Source: Aeromicrobium sp. Root495
GTDB lineage: Bacteria > Actinomycetota > Actinomycetes > Propionibacteriales > Nocardioidaceae
Assembly (NCBI RefSeq): GCF_001426755.1
Contig: NZ_LMFJ01000001.1
Location: 2,406,070-2,470,069, forward strand
Direction: 5' to 3'
DNA length: 64,000 bases
Shown here: one piece after another, positions 8,698 through 16,970 of the stretch
Layout: every line of letters starts with the position of its first letter
Numbering within the stretch: the first letter of the stretch is position 1
Notes under the pieces: generated by a model
Told to the model about the DNA's origin: nothing
The model's input: only the letters and a program-made list of their open reading frames with translations
Databases searched by the model: none
Program-made: the position numbers and the translations under genes

Positions 8698-9660
8698 CTA
8701 CTGCGTCTCGGACCAGCCGGCCGCCGCGGCCAGGGAGAGCGCCCCCTCCACCCAGAACTGGCCGGCGTCGGGGCCGCCGTTGCAGGCGCCGTCGCTCTCA
8801 CCGGGTGGCTTGATCCAGAGACGGGCGTCGAGGCCGCCGGTCCCGGTGGCCGGCTGCCGGCCCAGGGCCCGTCCGGGCGGGTTGCAGAAGTCGCCCGGGG
8901 CGCCCGGGCCCACGCCGTTGCGCCCGGAGTCGATGACGTAGTGCAGGGACGGCACCTCGGCGCGCACGGCGCGGGCGTAGGCCAGCTCGTCGGCGTCCGT
9001 CTCGTAGCCGGCCACGTTGGTGGCGAACCCGCGCAGGTGCTCCGCCCCGACGGCCTCGATGAGCTGCGCCATGCGACGGGGCTCCACCCAGTGCGAGTGC
9101 CCTGCGTCCACGTAGGTCCAGATGCCGTGCTCGTCGAGGGTCTTCGCAGCCTCGCGGAGCAGGGCCGTGCGCTGGTCCGCGAGCCCGCACTCGTCGGCCG
9201 TGGCCAGCGCATCGGGCTCGAGCACCGCCACGACGCCCTCGCCCGCCTCGGCGATGGCCTGCACCCAGGCCTGGTAGCCGTCGGCGTCGAGTCCGCCGGC
9301 GGACTCCTGGCCGCTGCAGTCACGCTGGGGGATGCCGTACACGACCACCACGGCCACCCTGCGCTCGGCGCGGGCACGCTGGGCGAGGGTCGTGACCCGG
9401 TCCGCCACCTGAGCACGATCCAGGGCCTCCGGCACGAGCCACACCGCGGTCGGGACGTCGGCGATGCGCGCCAGCACGGCCTGGTCGGCGCCGTCGGCCG
9501 AGGCCGCGGCGGCCGCAGCGGCGGACTGAGGGTCCACGAGCGGACGAGCACGGGCGAACGGGTTCGCGTCCGGGGCCGACGAACCTCGGAGCACCACCAC
9601 CATCACCAGGACCGCCAGGACCGCCACCACCACCGCCGATCCTGCCAGCTTCCTGCTCAC
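8698..9660 (-). CDS. Membrane-anchored or secreted GH6 beta-1,4-glucanase
   Basis: A 320-aa glycoside hydrolase family 6 protein, an inverting endoglucanase or cellobiohydrolase type. Residues 7-25 are a hydrophobic signal or anchor. Family motifs are intact: YGIPQRDCSG with Asp114 (equivalent to T. reesei Cel6A D175), VLEPDALA with proton donor Asp150 (D221), YVDAGHSHW, and LWIKPPGESDG with Asp290 (D401). No carbohydrate-binding module is visible. The GTG at 9660 is chosen because AGGAGG lies 8-9 nt upstream. Its proximity to a BcsA-like synthase suggests it trims the glycan made by that enzyme, as cellulases do in bacterial cellulose operons; nutritional cellulose use is the alternative. 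Confidence 0.87.
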   Translation of the reverse strand: MSRKLAGSAVVVAVLAVLVMVVVLRGSSAPDANPFARARPLVDPQSAAAAAAASADGADQAVLARIADVPTAVWLVPEALDRAQVADRVTTLAQRARAERRVAVVVVYGIPQRDCSGQESAGGLDADGYQAWVQAIAEAGEGVVAVLEPDALATADECGLADQRTALLREAAKTLDEHGIWTYVDAGHSHWVEPRRMAQLIEAVGAEHLRGFATNVAGYETDADELAYARAVRAEVPSLHYVIDSGRNGVGPGAPGDFCNPPGRALGRQPATGTGGLDARLWIKPPGESDGACNGGPDAGQFWVEGALSLAAAAGWSETQ

Positions 9661-9722
9661 GCTGTCGGCCTCCTGCCGTCGTGGGACCACGTCACCCCGG
9701 CTACAACTCACCTGGAGAATGC

Positions 9723-11009
9723 ATGAACGTGCAGAGCTCACGCGCCCTGATCGCACTCGGGGTGACCAGCCTACTGGCGCTCCTCCTCGCCGGTCCGGCG
9801 AGCACGTCGGCCGACGCCGCGGCTGCCCAGGGCACCATCCACGGCACCGCGGTCGACACCCACGGCAAGCGGCTCGACCGGATCCGGGTGCGCATCTTCC
9901 TCGTGCAGAAGGACGGCGGCTGGGCCTACCTCAGGACGGCGTCCGCGAACGCCGACGGCGACTACCGGACCGCTGACCTCGCAGCGGGTTCCTACGTCCT
10001 GCAGTTCGTGGACGTGCGGCCCAGCTACGACAAGACCAAGCACCTCACGAAGGACGTGAAGGTGAGTCTGGCCCCGGGCGCCACGGTCAAGCAGAACGTC
10101 CACCTGAAGGTCGGCGCATCGCTGTGGGGCAGGACCTTCAGGAACGGACGGACCGCACCCCTCACCACGATCAAGGCGGTCCGCGACGGCGACACCACGG
10201 GCACGGTCTACACCTCCCGCGCCGACCGAGGCGGTGGCTACCTCCTCGGCGGGCTGCCGCTGGGCACGTACACCGTGTTCTCCTACGACCACGCCGGGGC
10301 CTACACGGCAGCGCCCCGACGCGTGACGCTCAAGCGGCTCGCCGTCTCCACGAAGCTCACCGTCCGGATGAGCACCAGGGCGGGACGCTACACGGGGCTC
10401 GTCCTCGCCGGGGGCATCTCGCTCAAGGACTCCCCCTACGTCACGGCGGTCAACCGGACCACCGGCCAGTTCTGGGTCGTGAAGGCCTCGAAGGGCAGCC
10501 TGACGTCGCTCCGTGGCCTGAGCCCGGGTCGGTACACGCTCAAGGTGCCCGGCGCCGACCGCTACCTGGGGCGAACCTTCTCCCTGCCGTCCGTGAGGAG
10601 CGGCCGTGTCACCGATGCGGGGAGCCTCGACCTGCGGTACCAGGGCGGCATCCTCGCCGGCACCCTGGTGGACGCGACCACCGGCAAGCGCCTGGGCGGC
10701 GTCGAGGTGACGATCAACGACAAGTACGGGCACCCGTACGAGACCGTGCGCACCTCGAGCCAGGGGTACTTCGAGGTGGGTGGGTCGGTCCCCGACGGTG
10801 ACAACCCGGTCACCCTGACCATCCGTCCACGCAACCCCATCGACGAGGTGCGCTACCAGGAGGCCACGAAGGGGCCGTACACCGTGACTCAGGGGACGAC
10901 GGCGGACCTCGGGACGATCAAGGTCGTCCGCGTGCCCACTCCGACTCCGACACCGACTCCGACACCGACAGCGTCCCCGACCGCCACGCCCACGACGAAG
11001 GCGCCGTGA
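9723..11009 (+). CDS. Secreted multi-domain beta-sandwich protein (CarboxypepD_reg/Cna-B-like repeats)
   Basis: A 428-aa exported protein. Residues 1-34 form a signal peptide ending near ADAAAA. The body holds four to five imperfect repeats of about 85 residues with the pattern GTxxDxxGKxLxxxxVxxxxxxG followed by GYLLGGLPLGTYTV-like beta strands, typical of carboxypeptidase-regulatory or Cna-B-like sandwich domains. The C-terminus is a low-complexity Pro-Thr stretch encoded by an ACTCCGACACCG-type DNA repeat (about 10938-10970). No LPXTG or terminal anchor helix is seen. It is divergent from the GH6 gene across 62 bp. A surface or matrix role is inferred. Confidence 0.72.
   Translation: MNVQSSRALIALGVTSLLALLLAGPASTSADAAAAQGTIHGTAVDTHGKRLDRIRVRIFLVQKDGGWAYLRTASANADGDYRTADLAAGSYVLQFVDVRPSYDKTKHLTKDVKVSLAPGATVKQNVHLKVGASLWGRTFRNGRTAPLTTIKAVRDGDTTGTVYTSRADRGGGYLLGGLPLGTYTVFSYDHAGAYTAAPRRVTLKRLAVSTKLTVRMSTRAGRYTGLVLAGGISLKDSPYVTAVNRTTGQFWVVKASKGSLTSLRGLSPGRYTLKVPGADRYLGRTFSLPSVRSGRVTDAGSLDLRYQGGILAGTLVDATTGKRLGGVEVTINDKYGHPYETVRTSSQGYFEVGGSVPDGDNPVTLTIRPRNPIDEVRYQEATKGPYTVTQGTTADLGTIKVVRVPTPTPTPTPTPTASPTATPTTKAP
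10938..10970 (+). repeat. Short tandem hexamer repeat coding Pro-Thr
   Basis: In-frame tandem CCGACT/CCGACA-type hexamers encode alternating Pro-Thr in the C-terminal tail of the secreted protein. Such tracts are prone to length variation by slippage. Confidence 0.6.
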
Positions 11010-11012
11010 GGA

Positions 11013-11987
11013 TCAGCGGAACAGGCTGGTGACCGAGCCGTCCTCGAACACCGCGGCCGTGGCCTGGGCCAGCAGCGGGGCGATGGAGAGGACCGTGAGC
11101 TTCTCGAAGTACTTGTCCTCGGCGATGGGGAGCGTGTTGGTCACGATGACCTCGACGGCCGAGGAGTCCCGGAGGCGCTCGACGGCCGGACCGGAGAACA
11201 CGGCATGCGTGGCGGCGATGACGACCGCCTCCGCACCGTCGGCCATGAGGGCCTCGGCGGCCTGGACGATCGTGCCGCCGGTGTCGATGAGGTCGTCGAC
11301 CAGGATGCACACGCGGCCCTCGACCTCACCGACGACGCGGTTGGCCTTGGACTCGTTGGGCTTGCGGGGGTCGCGCGTCTTGTGGATGAACGCCAGCGGC
11401 GCACCACCCAGGGCGTTGGCCCACGACTCCGCGACCTTGATGCGGCCGGCGTCGGGCGAGACCACGGCGAGCGGCTTCTTGCCGTACTTCTTCTTCACGT
11501 GGCGCGTGAGGACCGGCATGGCCAGGAGGTGGTCGACGGGACCGTCGAAGAAGCCCTGGATCTGCGCGGTGTGGAGGTCGACCGTCATGAGGCGGTCGGC
11601 CCCGGCGGTGAGGAAGAGGTCGGCCATGAGGCGGGCCGAGATGGGCTCGCGGCCGAGGTGCTTCTTGTCCTGACGGGCGTAGCCGTAGAACGGGAGGATG
11701 ACCGTGATGCGCTTGGCCGACGCACGCTTGAGCGCGTCGATCATGATGAGCTGCTCCATGATCGCCTCGTTGATGGGCGCGGCATGGCTCTGGATCACGA
11801 AGGCGTCGCAGCCACGGACCGACTCGTCGAACCGCACGTAGATCTCACCGTTGGCGAAGTCGTACGCGGTGGTGGGGACGAGCTCCACCTCGAGGAGGTC
11901 GGCCACCTCCTGCGCGAGCGTGGGGTGCGCTCGGCCGGAGAAGAGCATGATCTTCTTCGTGGGCGTCTGCTTGAGCAGGCTACTCAC
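11013..11987 (-). CDS. prs: Ribose-phosphate pyrophosphokinase
   Basis: Makes PRPP from ribose 5-phosphate and ATP. The 324-aa protein has normal length with FSGRAHPTLAQEVADLLE at the N-terminus, the regulatory FANGEIYVRFDESVRG, the ATP loop YGYARQDKKH, and the PRPP-binding ILVDDLIDTGGTI. The start is GTG in a GTGA overlap with the glmU stop. Only 3 nt separate its stop from the convergent secreted-protein gene. The glmU-prs pair is conserved; the usual next gene, rplY, is 8.7 kb away here. Confidence 0.96.
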   Translation of the reverse strand: MSSLLKQTPTKKIMLFSGRAHPTLAQEVADLLEVELVPTTAYDFANGEIYVRFDESVRGCDAFVIQSHAAPINEAIMEQLIMIDALKRASAKRITVILPFYGYARQDKKHLGREPISARLMADLFLTAGADRLMTVDLHTAQIQGFFDGPVDHLLAMPVLTRHVKKKYGKKPLAVVSPDAGRIKVAESWANALGGAPLAFIHKTRDPRKPNESKANRVVGEVEGRVCILVDDLIDTGGTIVQAAEALMADGAEAVVIAATHAVFSGPAVERLRDSSAVEVIVTNTLPIAEDKYFEKLTVLSIAPLLAQATAAVFEDGSVTSLFR

Positions 11988-13420
11988 CTGGGGGGCTCCT
12001 CATCGTTCGCCTCGGCAGCGGCCCGCGCCGATGCCGTGTCGGGCCGCTTGCGCTGCACCCACCCCTCGATGATCCTCTGCTCCCCTGCCGACACCGCAAG
12101 CGCCCCCGGCGGGACGTCGTCGCGGACCGTGGTACCGGCGCCGGTGAAGGCGCCGTCGCCGATGGTCACGGGGGCGACGAAGACGTTGTCGGAGCCGGTG
12201 CGGGCGTGCTTGCCGACCACCGTGCGGTGCTTGTGGACGCCGTCGTAGTTGGCCACGATCGTGCCCGCCCCGATGTTGCTGCCCTCGCCCACCTCGGCGT
12301 CGCCGACGTAGGACAGGTGGGGCACCTTGGCCCCGTCGCCGATGTGCGCGTTCTTGGTCTCGACGAACGTGCCGATCTTGCCTCCGGCGCCCAGCTCCGT
12401 GCCGGGGCGCAGGTACGCGAACGGGCCCACGGTGGCGTCGGGACCGACGACGGCGTCGGAGCCGTGCGTACGGACGACGGTGGCGCCTGCGCCGACCTCG
12501 ACGTTGCGCAGCGTGGTGTCGGGACCGATCGTCGCGCCGCTCGCGACCGAGGTGGCGCCCAGCAGCTGGGTCCCGGGCAGGACGGTCGCATCGGCCTCGA
12601 GGCTCACGGCGGAGTCGATCCAGGTGGTGGCGGGGTCGATGATCGTGACGCCCTCACGCATCCAGTGCTCGAGCGTGCGGCGGTTGAGCTCGGCACCGAG
12701 CCTGGCCAGCTGCAGGCGGTCGTTCACCCCCTCGGTCTGCCAGACGTCCTCCAGCACGTGCGCGCCGACCGGACGCCCCTCCGCCACGGCCTTGGCCACG
12801 ACGTCGGTGAGGTACAGCTCCCCCTGGGCGTTGGAGGTCTCGAGCGCCCCGACGGCCCGCGCCAGGAACGCGGCGTCGACCGCGAGGACGCCGGAGTTGA
12901 TCTCGCGCAGCGCCCGCTCGGCGTCGCTCGCGTCCTTGTGCTCGCGAATGGCCTGGACCGCGCCGGACTCGTCGCGGACGATGCGGCCGTAGCCGGTGGG
13001 ATCGGTGACCTCGGCGCTGAGGATCGTGACGGCGTTCTGGGCGTGGCGGTGCGTGAGGACCAGCTCGCTGAGCGTCTGGCCGGTGAGCAGGGGGACGTCG
13101 GCATACGTGACGAGCACGGTGCCCTCGGGCTCCTCGGCGAGGGCGTCGAGCGCGACCTGGACGGCGTGCCCCGTGCCGCGCTGCTCCTCCTGCACCACCT
13201 GGACGATCGTGGGGTCGAGGTCGGTGACCGCGGCCGAGACCTGCTCGCGGTCGTGCCCCACCACCGTGACGGTGGTGGCGGCCCCGACGTCGCGGACCGC
13301 CGTGAGGGCGTGGGCCACGAGGCTCCGCCCGCCGATCTCGTGGAGGACCTTGGCCCTCGACGACTTCATCCGTGTGCCCGCCCCCGCGGCGAGGACGACG
13401 GCCGTGACGCGTGCGCTCAC
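11984..13420 (-). CDS. glmU: Bifunctional GlmU: GlcN-1-P acetyltransferase and GlcNAc-1-P uridyltransferase
   Basis: Makes UDP-GlcNAc for peptidoglycan in two steps. In the 478-aa protein the N-terminal pyrophosphorylase domain shows LAAGAGTRMKSSRAKVLHEI (residues 10-29) and EEQRGTGHAVQVAL. The C-terminal left-handed beta helix has hexapeptide repeats (IGPDTTLRNVEVG, PFAYLRPGTELG, FVETKNAHIGDGAKV, NYDGVHKHRTVVG). The start GTG at 13420 has AGGAGGG about 7 nt upstream. It is followed by prs in a 4-nt overlap and preceded by tRNA-Gln, the same neighbourhood as in mycobacteria. Confidence 0.97.
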   Translation of the reverse strand: MSARVTAVVLAAGAGTRMKSSRAKVLHEIGGRSLVAHALTAVRDVGAATTVTVVGHDREQVSAAVTDLDPTIVQVVQEEQRGTGHAVQVALDALAEEPEGTVLVTYADVPLLTGQTLSELVLTHRHAQNAVTILSAEVTDPTGYGRIVRDESGAVQAIREHKDASDAERALREINSGVLAVDAAFLARAVGALETSNAQGELYLTDVVAKAVAEGRPVGAHVLEDVWQTEGVNDRLQLARLGAELNRRTLEHWMREGVTIIDPATTWIDSAVSLEADATVLPGTQLLGATSVASGATIGPDTTLRNVEVGAGATVVRTHGSDAVVGPDATVGPFAYLRPGTELGAGGKIGTFVETKNAHIGDGAKVPHLSYVGDAEVGEGSNIGAGTIVANYDGVHKHRTVVGKHARTGSDNVFVAPVTIGDGAFTGAGTTVRDDVPPGALAVSAGEQRIIEGWVQRKRPDTASARAAAEANDEEPPR

Positions 13421-13445
13421 GTCTGCCCTCCTGGTGTGGTTGTCC

Positions 13446-13527
13446 TGGCTCCCCGAGTAGGAGTCGAACCTACGTCGCTAGTCCTGATTCAAAGTCAGGC
13501 GGGCCCTGCCGGCAGACCAATCGGGGA
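13446..13527 (-). tRNA. tRNA-Gln (anticodon UUG) with encoded CCA
   Basis: On the minus strand the acceptor stem TCCCCGA pairs with TCGGGGA, followed by discriminator G and CCA. The anticodon stem CCTGA/TCAGG encloses the loop CTTTGAA, giving anticodon TTG (Gln, CAA codons). The T-arm is GTAGGTTCGACTCCTAC. A tRNA-Gln next to glmU is also found in Mycobacterium. Confidence 0.93.
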
Positions 13528-13614
13528 TCGCCCGAACAGGCTATCGCGACCCCACCCAGGCTCCGCGATTTGTGACGTTGTTGGCGTCAAACACGCACGA
13601 TGACGACAGCAAGG

Positions 13615-14394
13615 TCACACATCGGGGGTGGGGGCGTGGGCGACGGCGAAGGTGCGGCGGAAGGGGAGGACGGTGCCGAGCGGCTTCCTCGGGTAGGCCG
13701 TTCGCAACGCGGTCTTGTACTCCTCGGTGAACTGCTCGCGGAGGTCGTCGGGGAGGGCCTGGAGCACGGGGCGCGCCCCGGTGCCGCTGATCCACTCGAA
13801 GACCGCGTCGTCCCCCGGCAGCACGTGGAGGTACGTGGTGGACCAGGCGTCGACCGACCAGCCGAGGTCGGAGAAGAGCTCGAGGTACACCTCGGGCCCG
13901 CTCCCCCGCACCTCGAGCAGCCCCTGCGTGTGGGCCGCGTACGGCTCACGTGCAGCGATCTCGCGGAGCAGCGCGTGGCTGGGCGACGTGCCGTTGTCCG
14001 GGACCTGGACCGCGACGGCGCCTCCGGGCCGCACGTGCCCGGCGAGCGCGGTGAGGACCTCGAGCTCCTCCGGGACCCACTGGAACAGCGCGTTGGACAC
14101 GATCACGTCGACCTCGCCCGACGGCCGGTACCCGACGACGTCGGCCAGCTCGTAGGCGATCCGCGGGTCCTGCTCGTCGGCGCGCGCCCGCTCGATCATC
14201 TCGGCCGAGGAGTCGACGCCCACGATGTCGGCGTCGGGCCAGCGCTCACGCAGCACCGGCATGAGCTGGCCCGGTCCGCAGCCCAGGTCCACCACCGTCG
14301 CGGCGTGGGACCGCACCCTCGCGACGAGGTCGACGAACGGGCGACCCCGCTCGTCGGCGAAACGTAGGTACTGGGTGGGATCCCACTGCGGCAT
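13615..14394 (-). CDS. tam: Class I SAM methyltransferase, trans-aconitate 2-methyltransferase type
   Basis: A 259-aa protein beginning MPQWDPTQYLRFADERGRPF, the characteristic Tam N-terminus (WdpxxYLkFaderxRPa). SAM-binding motifs are VVDLGCGPGQLM, VGVDSSAEMI and IVSNALFQWVPE. Tam methylates trans-aconitate, a spontaneous by-product that inhibits aconitase. The ATG overlaps the amidase stop by one base (TGATG), so the two are coupled. Tam is clearly the closest family, but some relatives act on other small acids, so the substrate is inferred. Confidence 0.82.
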   Translation of the reverse strand: MPQWDPTQYLRFADERGRPFVDLVARVRSHAATVVDLGCGPGQLMPVLRERWPDADIVGVDSSAEMIERARADEQDPRIAYELADVVGYRPSGEVDVIVSNALFQWVPEELEVLTALAGHVRPGGAVAVQVPDNGTSPSHALLREIAAREPYAAHTQGLLEVRGSGPEVYLELFSDLGWSVDAWSTTYLHVLPGDDAVFEWISGTGARPVLQALPDDLREQFTEEYKTALRTAYPRKPLGTVLPFRRTFAVAHAPTPDV

Positions 14395-15740
14395 CAGACG
14401 CCTCCGAGCCCGGCCTCGACCTGTGCCGCCACGGACATCAGCAGCGCGTCCTCGCCGATCCGGGCGACGAGCTGCACCGCGAGCGGCAGGCCGTCGTCGG
14501 CCGTGCCGGCCGGGAGCGAGACGGCGGGCGTCCCCGCGTGGTTCCACTGCGCGGTGTAGGGGTAGAAGGCGTTCATGCCGAGCACGGTCCGCAGGCCGCC
14601 CTTGCCCCGGAAACGGCCCACGGGCAGCGCGGTGCTGCTCATGACAGGGGTCAGGAGCACGTCGACGCCGAGGTCGTCGTGGATGCGCGCCCCGAAGGCA
14701 GCACCCTGGGCGCCGGCCCACGCGACGGCGCGCTCGCCGAACGGGGCGCCGAGCCGCGCGACCTGGCGCGTGCGCTTCTCCAGCAGGGCGGGGTCGGACG
14801 CGGTGAGCGCCTTCTCCCGGATCCCCGCGAGGTAGCGCACCGTGAGGGCCTTCGCGTCGAGGCCGTAGGGGATGGTCACCTCGCGGACCTCGTGGCCGGC
14901 GGCGCCCAGCACCTCGGCCGCCCGGTCCATCGCCTCGCGGACCTCGGGGTCGAGGCGCTCCGGGCGCGTGGCGGCCGACGCGCTGGTGCTCACACCGATG
15001 CGGAGCCTCTGCGGGGTGGCGGACACCGCGTCCACCAGGGATCCGGTGAAGAGCCCGAGCGTGTCGAGGAACAGGGCCGCGTCGGCCACCGTGGGGACCA
15101 CGCAGCCCTGGGTCGACAGTCCGTGCCACCCGCCCGAGGACGCGAGGGTGCCGTGCGTGGGCTTGAACCCGACCAGGCCGCAGGAAGCCGCCGGGATGCG
15201 GATGGACCCTGCCCCGTCGGACGCCGTGGCGAGACCGATCGCCCCGGCCGCGACCAAGGCGGCGGAACCGCCCGAGGACCCGCCACTCGTGCGGTCCAGG
15301 TCGTGGGGGTTGCGGGTGATGCCGGTGGCGACGGACTCGGTGAAGCCGTAGATCGCCAGCTCGGGCAAGGTCGTGGAGGCGACGGGCACGAGACCCGCCC
15401 GACGCAGGTCGAGCACGAGGTCGCTGTCGCGGACGGCAGGCTCGACGAAGGCCCGGCTGCCGAGGCGCGTGACGCGGCCCTCGACGTCGAGGTCGTTCTT
15501 CACGGCGATCGGGACGCCGAGCAGCGGCGAGTCCTCGCCGTTGCCACGGCGTCGGTCGGCCTCGTCGGCAGCGTCGAAGGCCTCGTCGGTGAGCAGCTCG
15601 ACCACCGCGTTGAGCCGCGCGTTCTCGCGCTCGACGGCCGACAGGGTGGCGACGGTGAGGTCGCGGGACGTGATGGCGCCGGACCGCAGCGCCTCGGACT
15701 GGGCGACCGGACCGGCGCCCACGAGCTGGGATGCGTGCAC
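14394..15740 (-). CDS. Amidase-signature family hydrolase
   Basis: A 448-aa amidase with the Ser-cisSer-Lys triad: Lys in LGVPIAVKNDLDVEG, and the glycine/serine-rich signature GGSSGGSAALVAAG followed by GLATASDGAGSIRIPAA, including the nucleophile serine. Family members hydrolyse amides of many small molecules and the substrate cannot be told from sequence. The start is GTG at 15740, preceded by TAGGTT with a 6-nt spacer (leaderless). The downstream methyltransferase overlaps its stop by one base. Confidence 0.85.
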   Translation of the reverse strand: MHASQLVGAGPVAQSEALRSGAITSRDLTVATLSAVERENARLNAVVELLTDEAFDAADEADRRRGNGEDSPLLGVPIAVKNDLDVEGRVTRLGSRAFVEPAVRDSDLVLDLRRAGLVPVASTTLPELAIYGFTESVATGITRNPHDLDRTSGGSSGGSAALVAAGAIGLATASDGAGSIRIPAASCGLVGFKPTHGTLASSGGWHGLSTQGCVVPTVADAALFLDTLGLFTGSLVDAVSATPQRLRIGVSTSASAATRPERLDPEVREAMDRAAEVLGAAGHEVREVTIPYGLDAKALTVRYLAGIREKALTASDPALLEKRTRQVARLGAPFGERAVAWAGAQGAAFGARIHDDLGVDVLLTPVMSSTALPVGRFRGKGGLRTVLGMNAFYPYTAQWNHAGTPAVSLPAGTADDGLPLAVQLVARIGEDALLMSVAAQVEAGLGGV

Positions 15741-15746
15741 GAGGCA

Positions 15747-15752
15747 AACCTA
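15747..15752 (-). promoter_or_regulatory. Candidate -10 box TAGGTT, leaderless
   Basis: TAGGTT lies exactly 6 nt before the GTG of the amidase on the minus strand, with no Shine-Dalgarno. Confidence 0.5.
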
Positions 15753-15778
15753 CGCCCGAACGGGCGGTCGCCGCCGCC

Positions 15779-16306
15779 TCAGGCTGCGCGGGTGACGTCC
15801 CACGTGCGGCGCGCGTCGCCGTCCCAGCGGCGCGCGGCCATGATCGTGCCGTCCAGCTCACGCGGCCGGCCGGCCAGCACCTCGAGCGCCGCCGCCAGCT
15901 GTGCCGCGTCGAGTCGGCGGGCCAGCGTGACGTGCGGCGTCCAGGCACCAGGAGCCGTCGTGTCCGGTCGACCGGACACATGGGCGAGAGCGTCGTGCAC
16001 ACCGCGGTGGGCGGCGAGCAGCGTCTCGGTGGGCACGACCACGCGGGACAGCACGAAGGTCCGACCCGTGAAGACGAGCAGCCCGCCGAGCCGCACCGGA
16101 CCTCCCACGCCGTACCGGACGGAGCGCAGCGCGGCCTCGGCTGCGTCGTCCACCGTGTCCGCCACCCCGAGGGTCACGTGCGGCGCGTTGGACTCACCCG
16201 TGTGCCGCGCCTGGCTGGGGAGGTCTGCGTCGAGGAGCAGCGCCCACTCACCCCGGACCGCGGCATCGAGATCCGGGTCCAGCACGAGCTCCACGGACTG
16301 CACCAT
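15779..16306 (-). CDS. 2H phosphoesterase (2'-5' RNA ligase-like)
   Basis: A small protein with the two HxTx motifs that define 2H phosphoesterases: APHVTLGV in the first half and TPHVTLAR in the second half, in the usual two-lobed arrangement. Relatives open 2',3'-cyclic phosphates or act on 2'-5' linkages; the substrate here is unknown. I place the start at ATG 16306 (175 aa), with GAGG upstream; an in-frame GTG at 16324 is the alternative. It diverges from a MarR gene across an operator (16365-16380), so MarR may also control it. Confidence 0.75.
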   Translation of the reverse strand: MVQSVELVLDPDLDAAVRGEWALLLDADLPSQARHTGESNAPHVTLGVADTVDDAAEAALRSVRYGVGGPVRLGGLLVFTGRTFVLSRVVVPTETLLAAHRGVHDALAHVSGRPDTTAPGAWTPHVTLARRLDAAQLAAALEVLAGRPRELDGTIMAARRWDGDARRTWDVTRAA

Positions 16307-16364
16307 GAGAGGAGCCTCGCGCACCCTCCGACGGGACGCGAGGCGGGCGACGTCACCCTGGAGT

Positions 16365-16396
16365 ATCTCGACGTCGAGATTCTTGACCGATACTGT
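16365..16396 (+). promoter_or_regulatory. marR promoter with embedded 16-bp operator palindrome
   Basis: Perfect palindrome ATCTCGACGTCGAGAT at 16365-16380. Inside it, TCGACG (16368-16373) is a -35-like hexamer, and after a 17-bp spacer TACTGT (16391-16396) is a good -10. A MarR dimer on the palindrome would block the -35. The geometry predicts autorepression, and possibly repression of the divergent phosphoesterase. Confidence 0.72.
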
Positions 16397-16419
16397 GAGC
16401 GCGGACCGGAGGAGCAGCC

Positions 16420-16914
16420 ATGGCGCACGAGGACGACGTCGACCGCATCGTCGCGGCGTGGGAGCGCGAGCGTCCCGACCTCGACGTGACGCCCATGCAG
16501 GTCCTGAGCCGGGTGAGCCGTCTCGCGCGGCACCTGGACCAGGCTCGCAAGACCGCCTTCGCGGCGCACGAGCTGGAGTCCTGGGAGTTCGACGTGCTGT
16601 CCGCGCTGCGTCGGTCTGGTCACCCGTACGAGCTGTCCCCCGGCCGCCTCGTGGCCGAGACCTTCGTGACGAGCGGGACCATGACCAACCGCATCGACCG
16701 ACTCACCGGACGGGGTCTCGTGCAGCGCCGCCCCGACCCCGAGGACCGGCGGGGCGTGCTCGTGCAGCTCACCGACGACGGCCGGGCCCGGGTGGACGCC
16801 GCCGTGGCCGAGCTCCTGGGTCATGAGTCGGCCATCCTCGCGGGGCTCCCCGCTCCGGCCCGCGAGCGACTGACGGGCGACCTCCGACACCTGCTGCGTC
16901 CCTTCGACGACTGA
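16420..16914 (+). CDS. MarR-family transcriptional regulator
   Basis: A 164-aa winged-helix regulator. The DNA-binding part runs from about residue 50 (LESWEFDVLSALRRSG) through the recognition region TSGTMTNRIDRLTGRGLVQR to the wing RRPDPEDRRGVLVQLTDDGR, an almost consensus MarR wing. The flanking helices form the dimer interface. GGAGGAG lies 7 nt before the ATG. A perfect palindrome overlaps its promoter, so it very likely represses itself. The ligand is unknown. Confidence 0.9.
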   Translation: MAHEDDVDRIVAAWERERPDLDVTPMQVLSRVSRLARHLDQARKTAFAAHELESWEFDVLSALRRSGHPYELSPGRLVAETFVTSGTMTNRIDRLTGRGLVQRRPDPEDRRGVLVQLTDDGRARVDAAVAELLGHESAILAGLPAPARERLTGDLRHLLRPFDD

Positions 16915-16970
16915 GCCTGGCCGGCGCCGACCGGGCTAGGCTCGGGACACCACGACCTCAGGGGGAAGTC

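Noticed and set aside
10938-10970. Hexamer repeat as a sign of a frameshifted pseudogene
   Set aside because: The repeat is in frame and the C-terminal Pro-Thr tail is followed by a proper stop; an extracellular linker is more likely.
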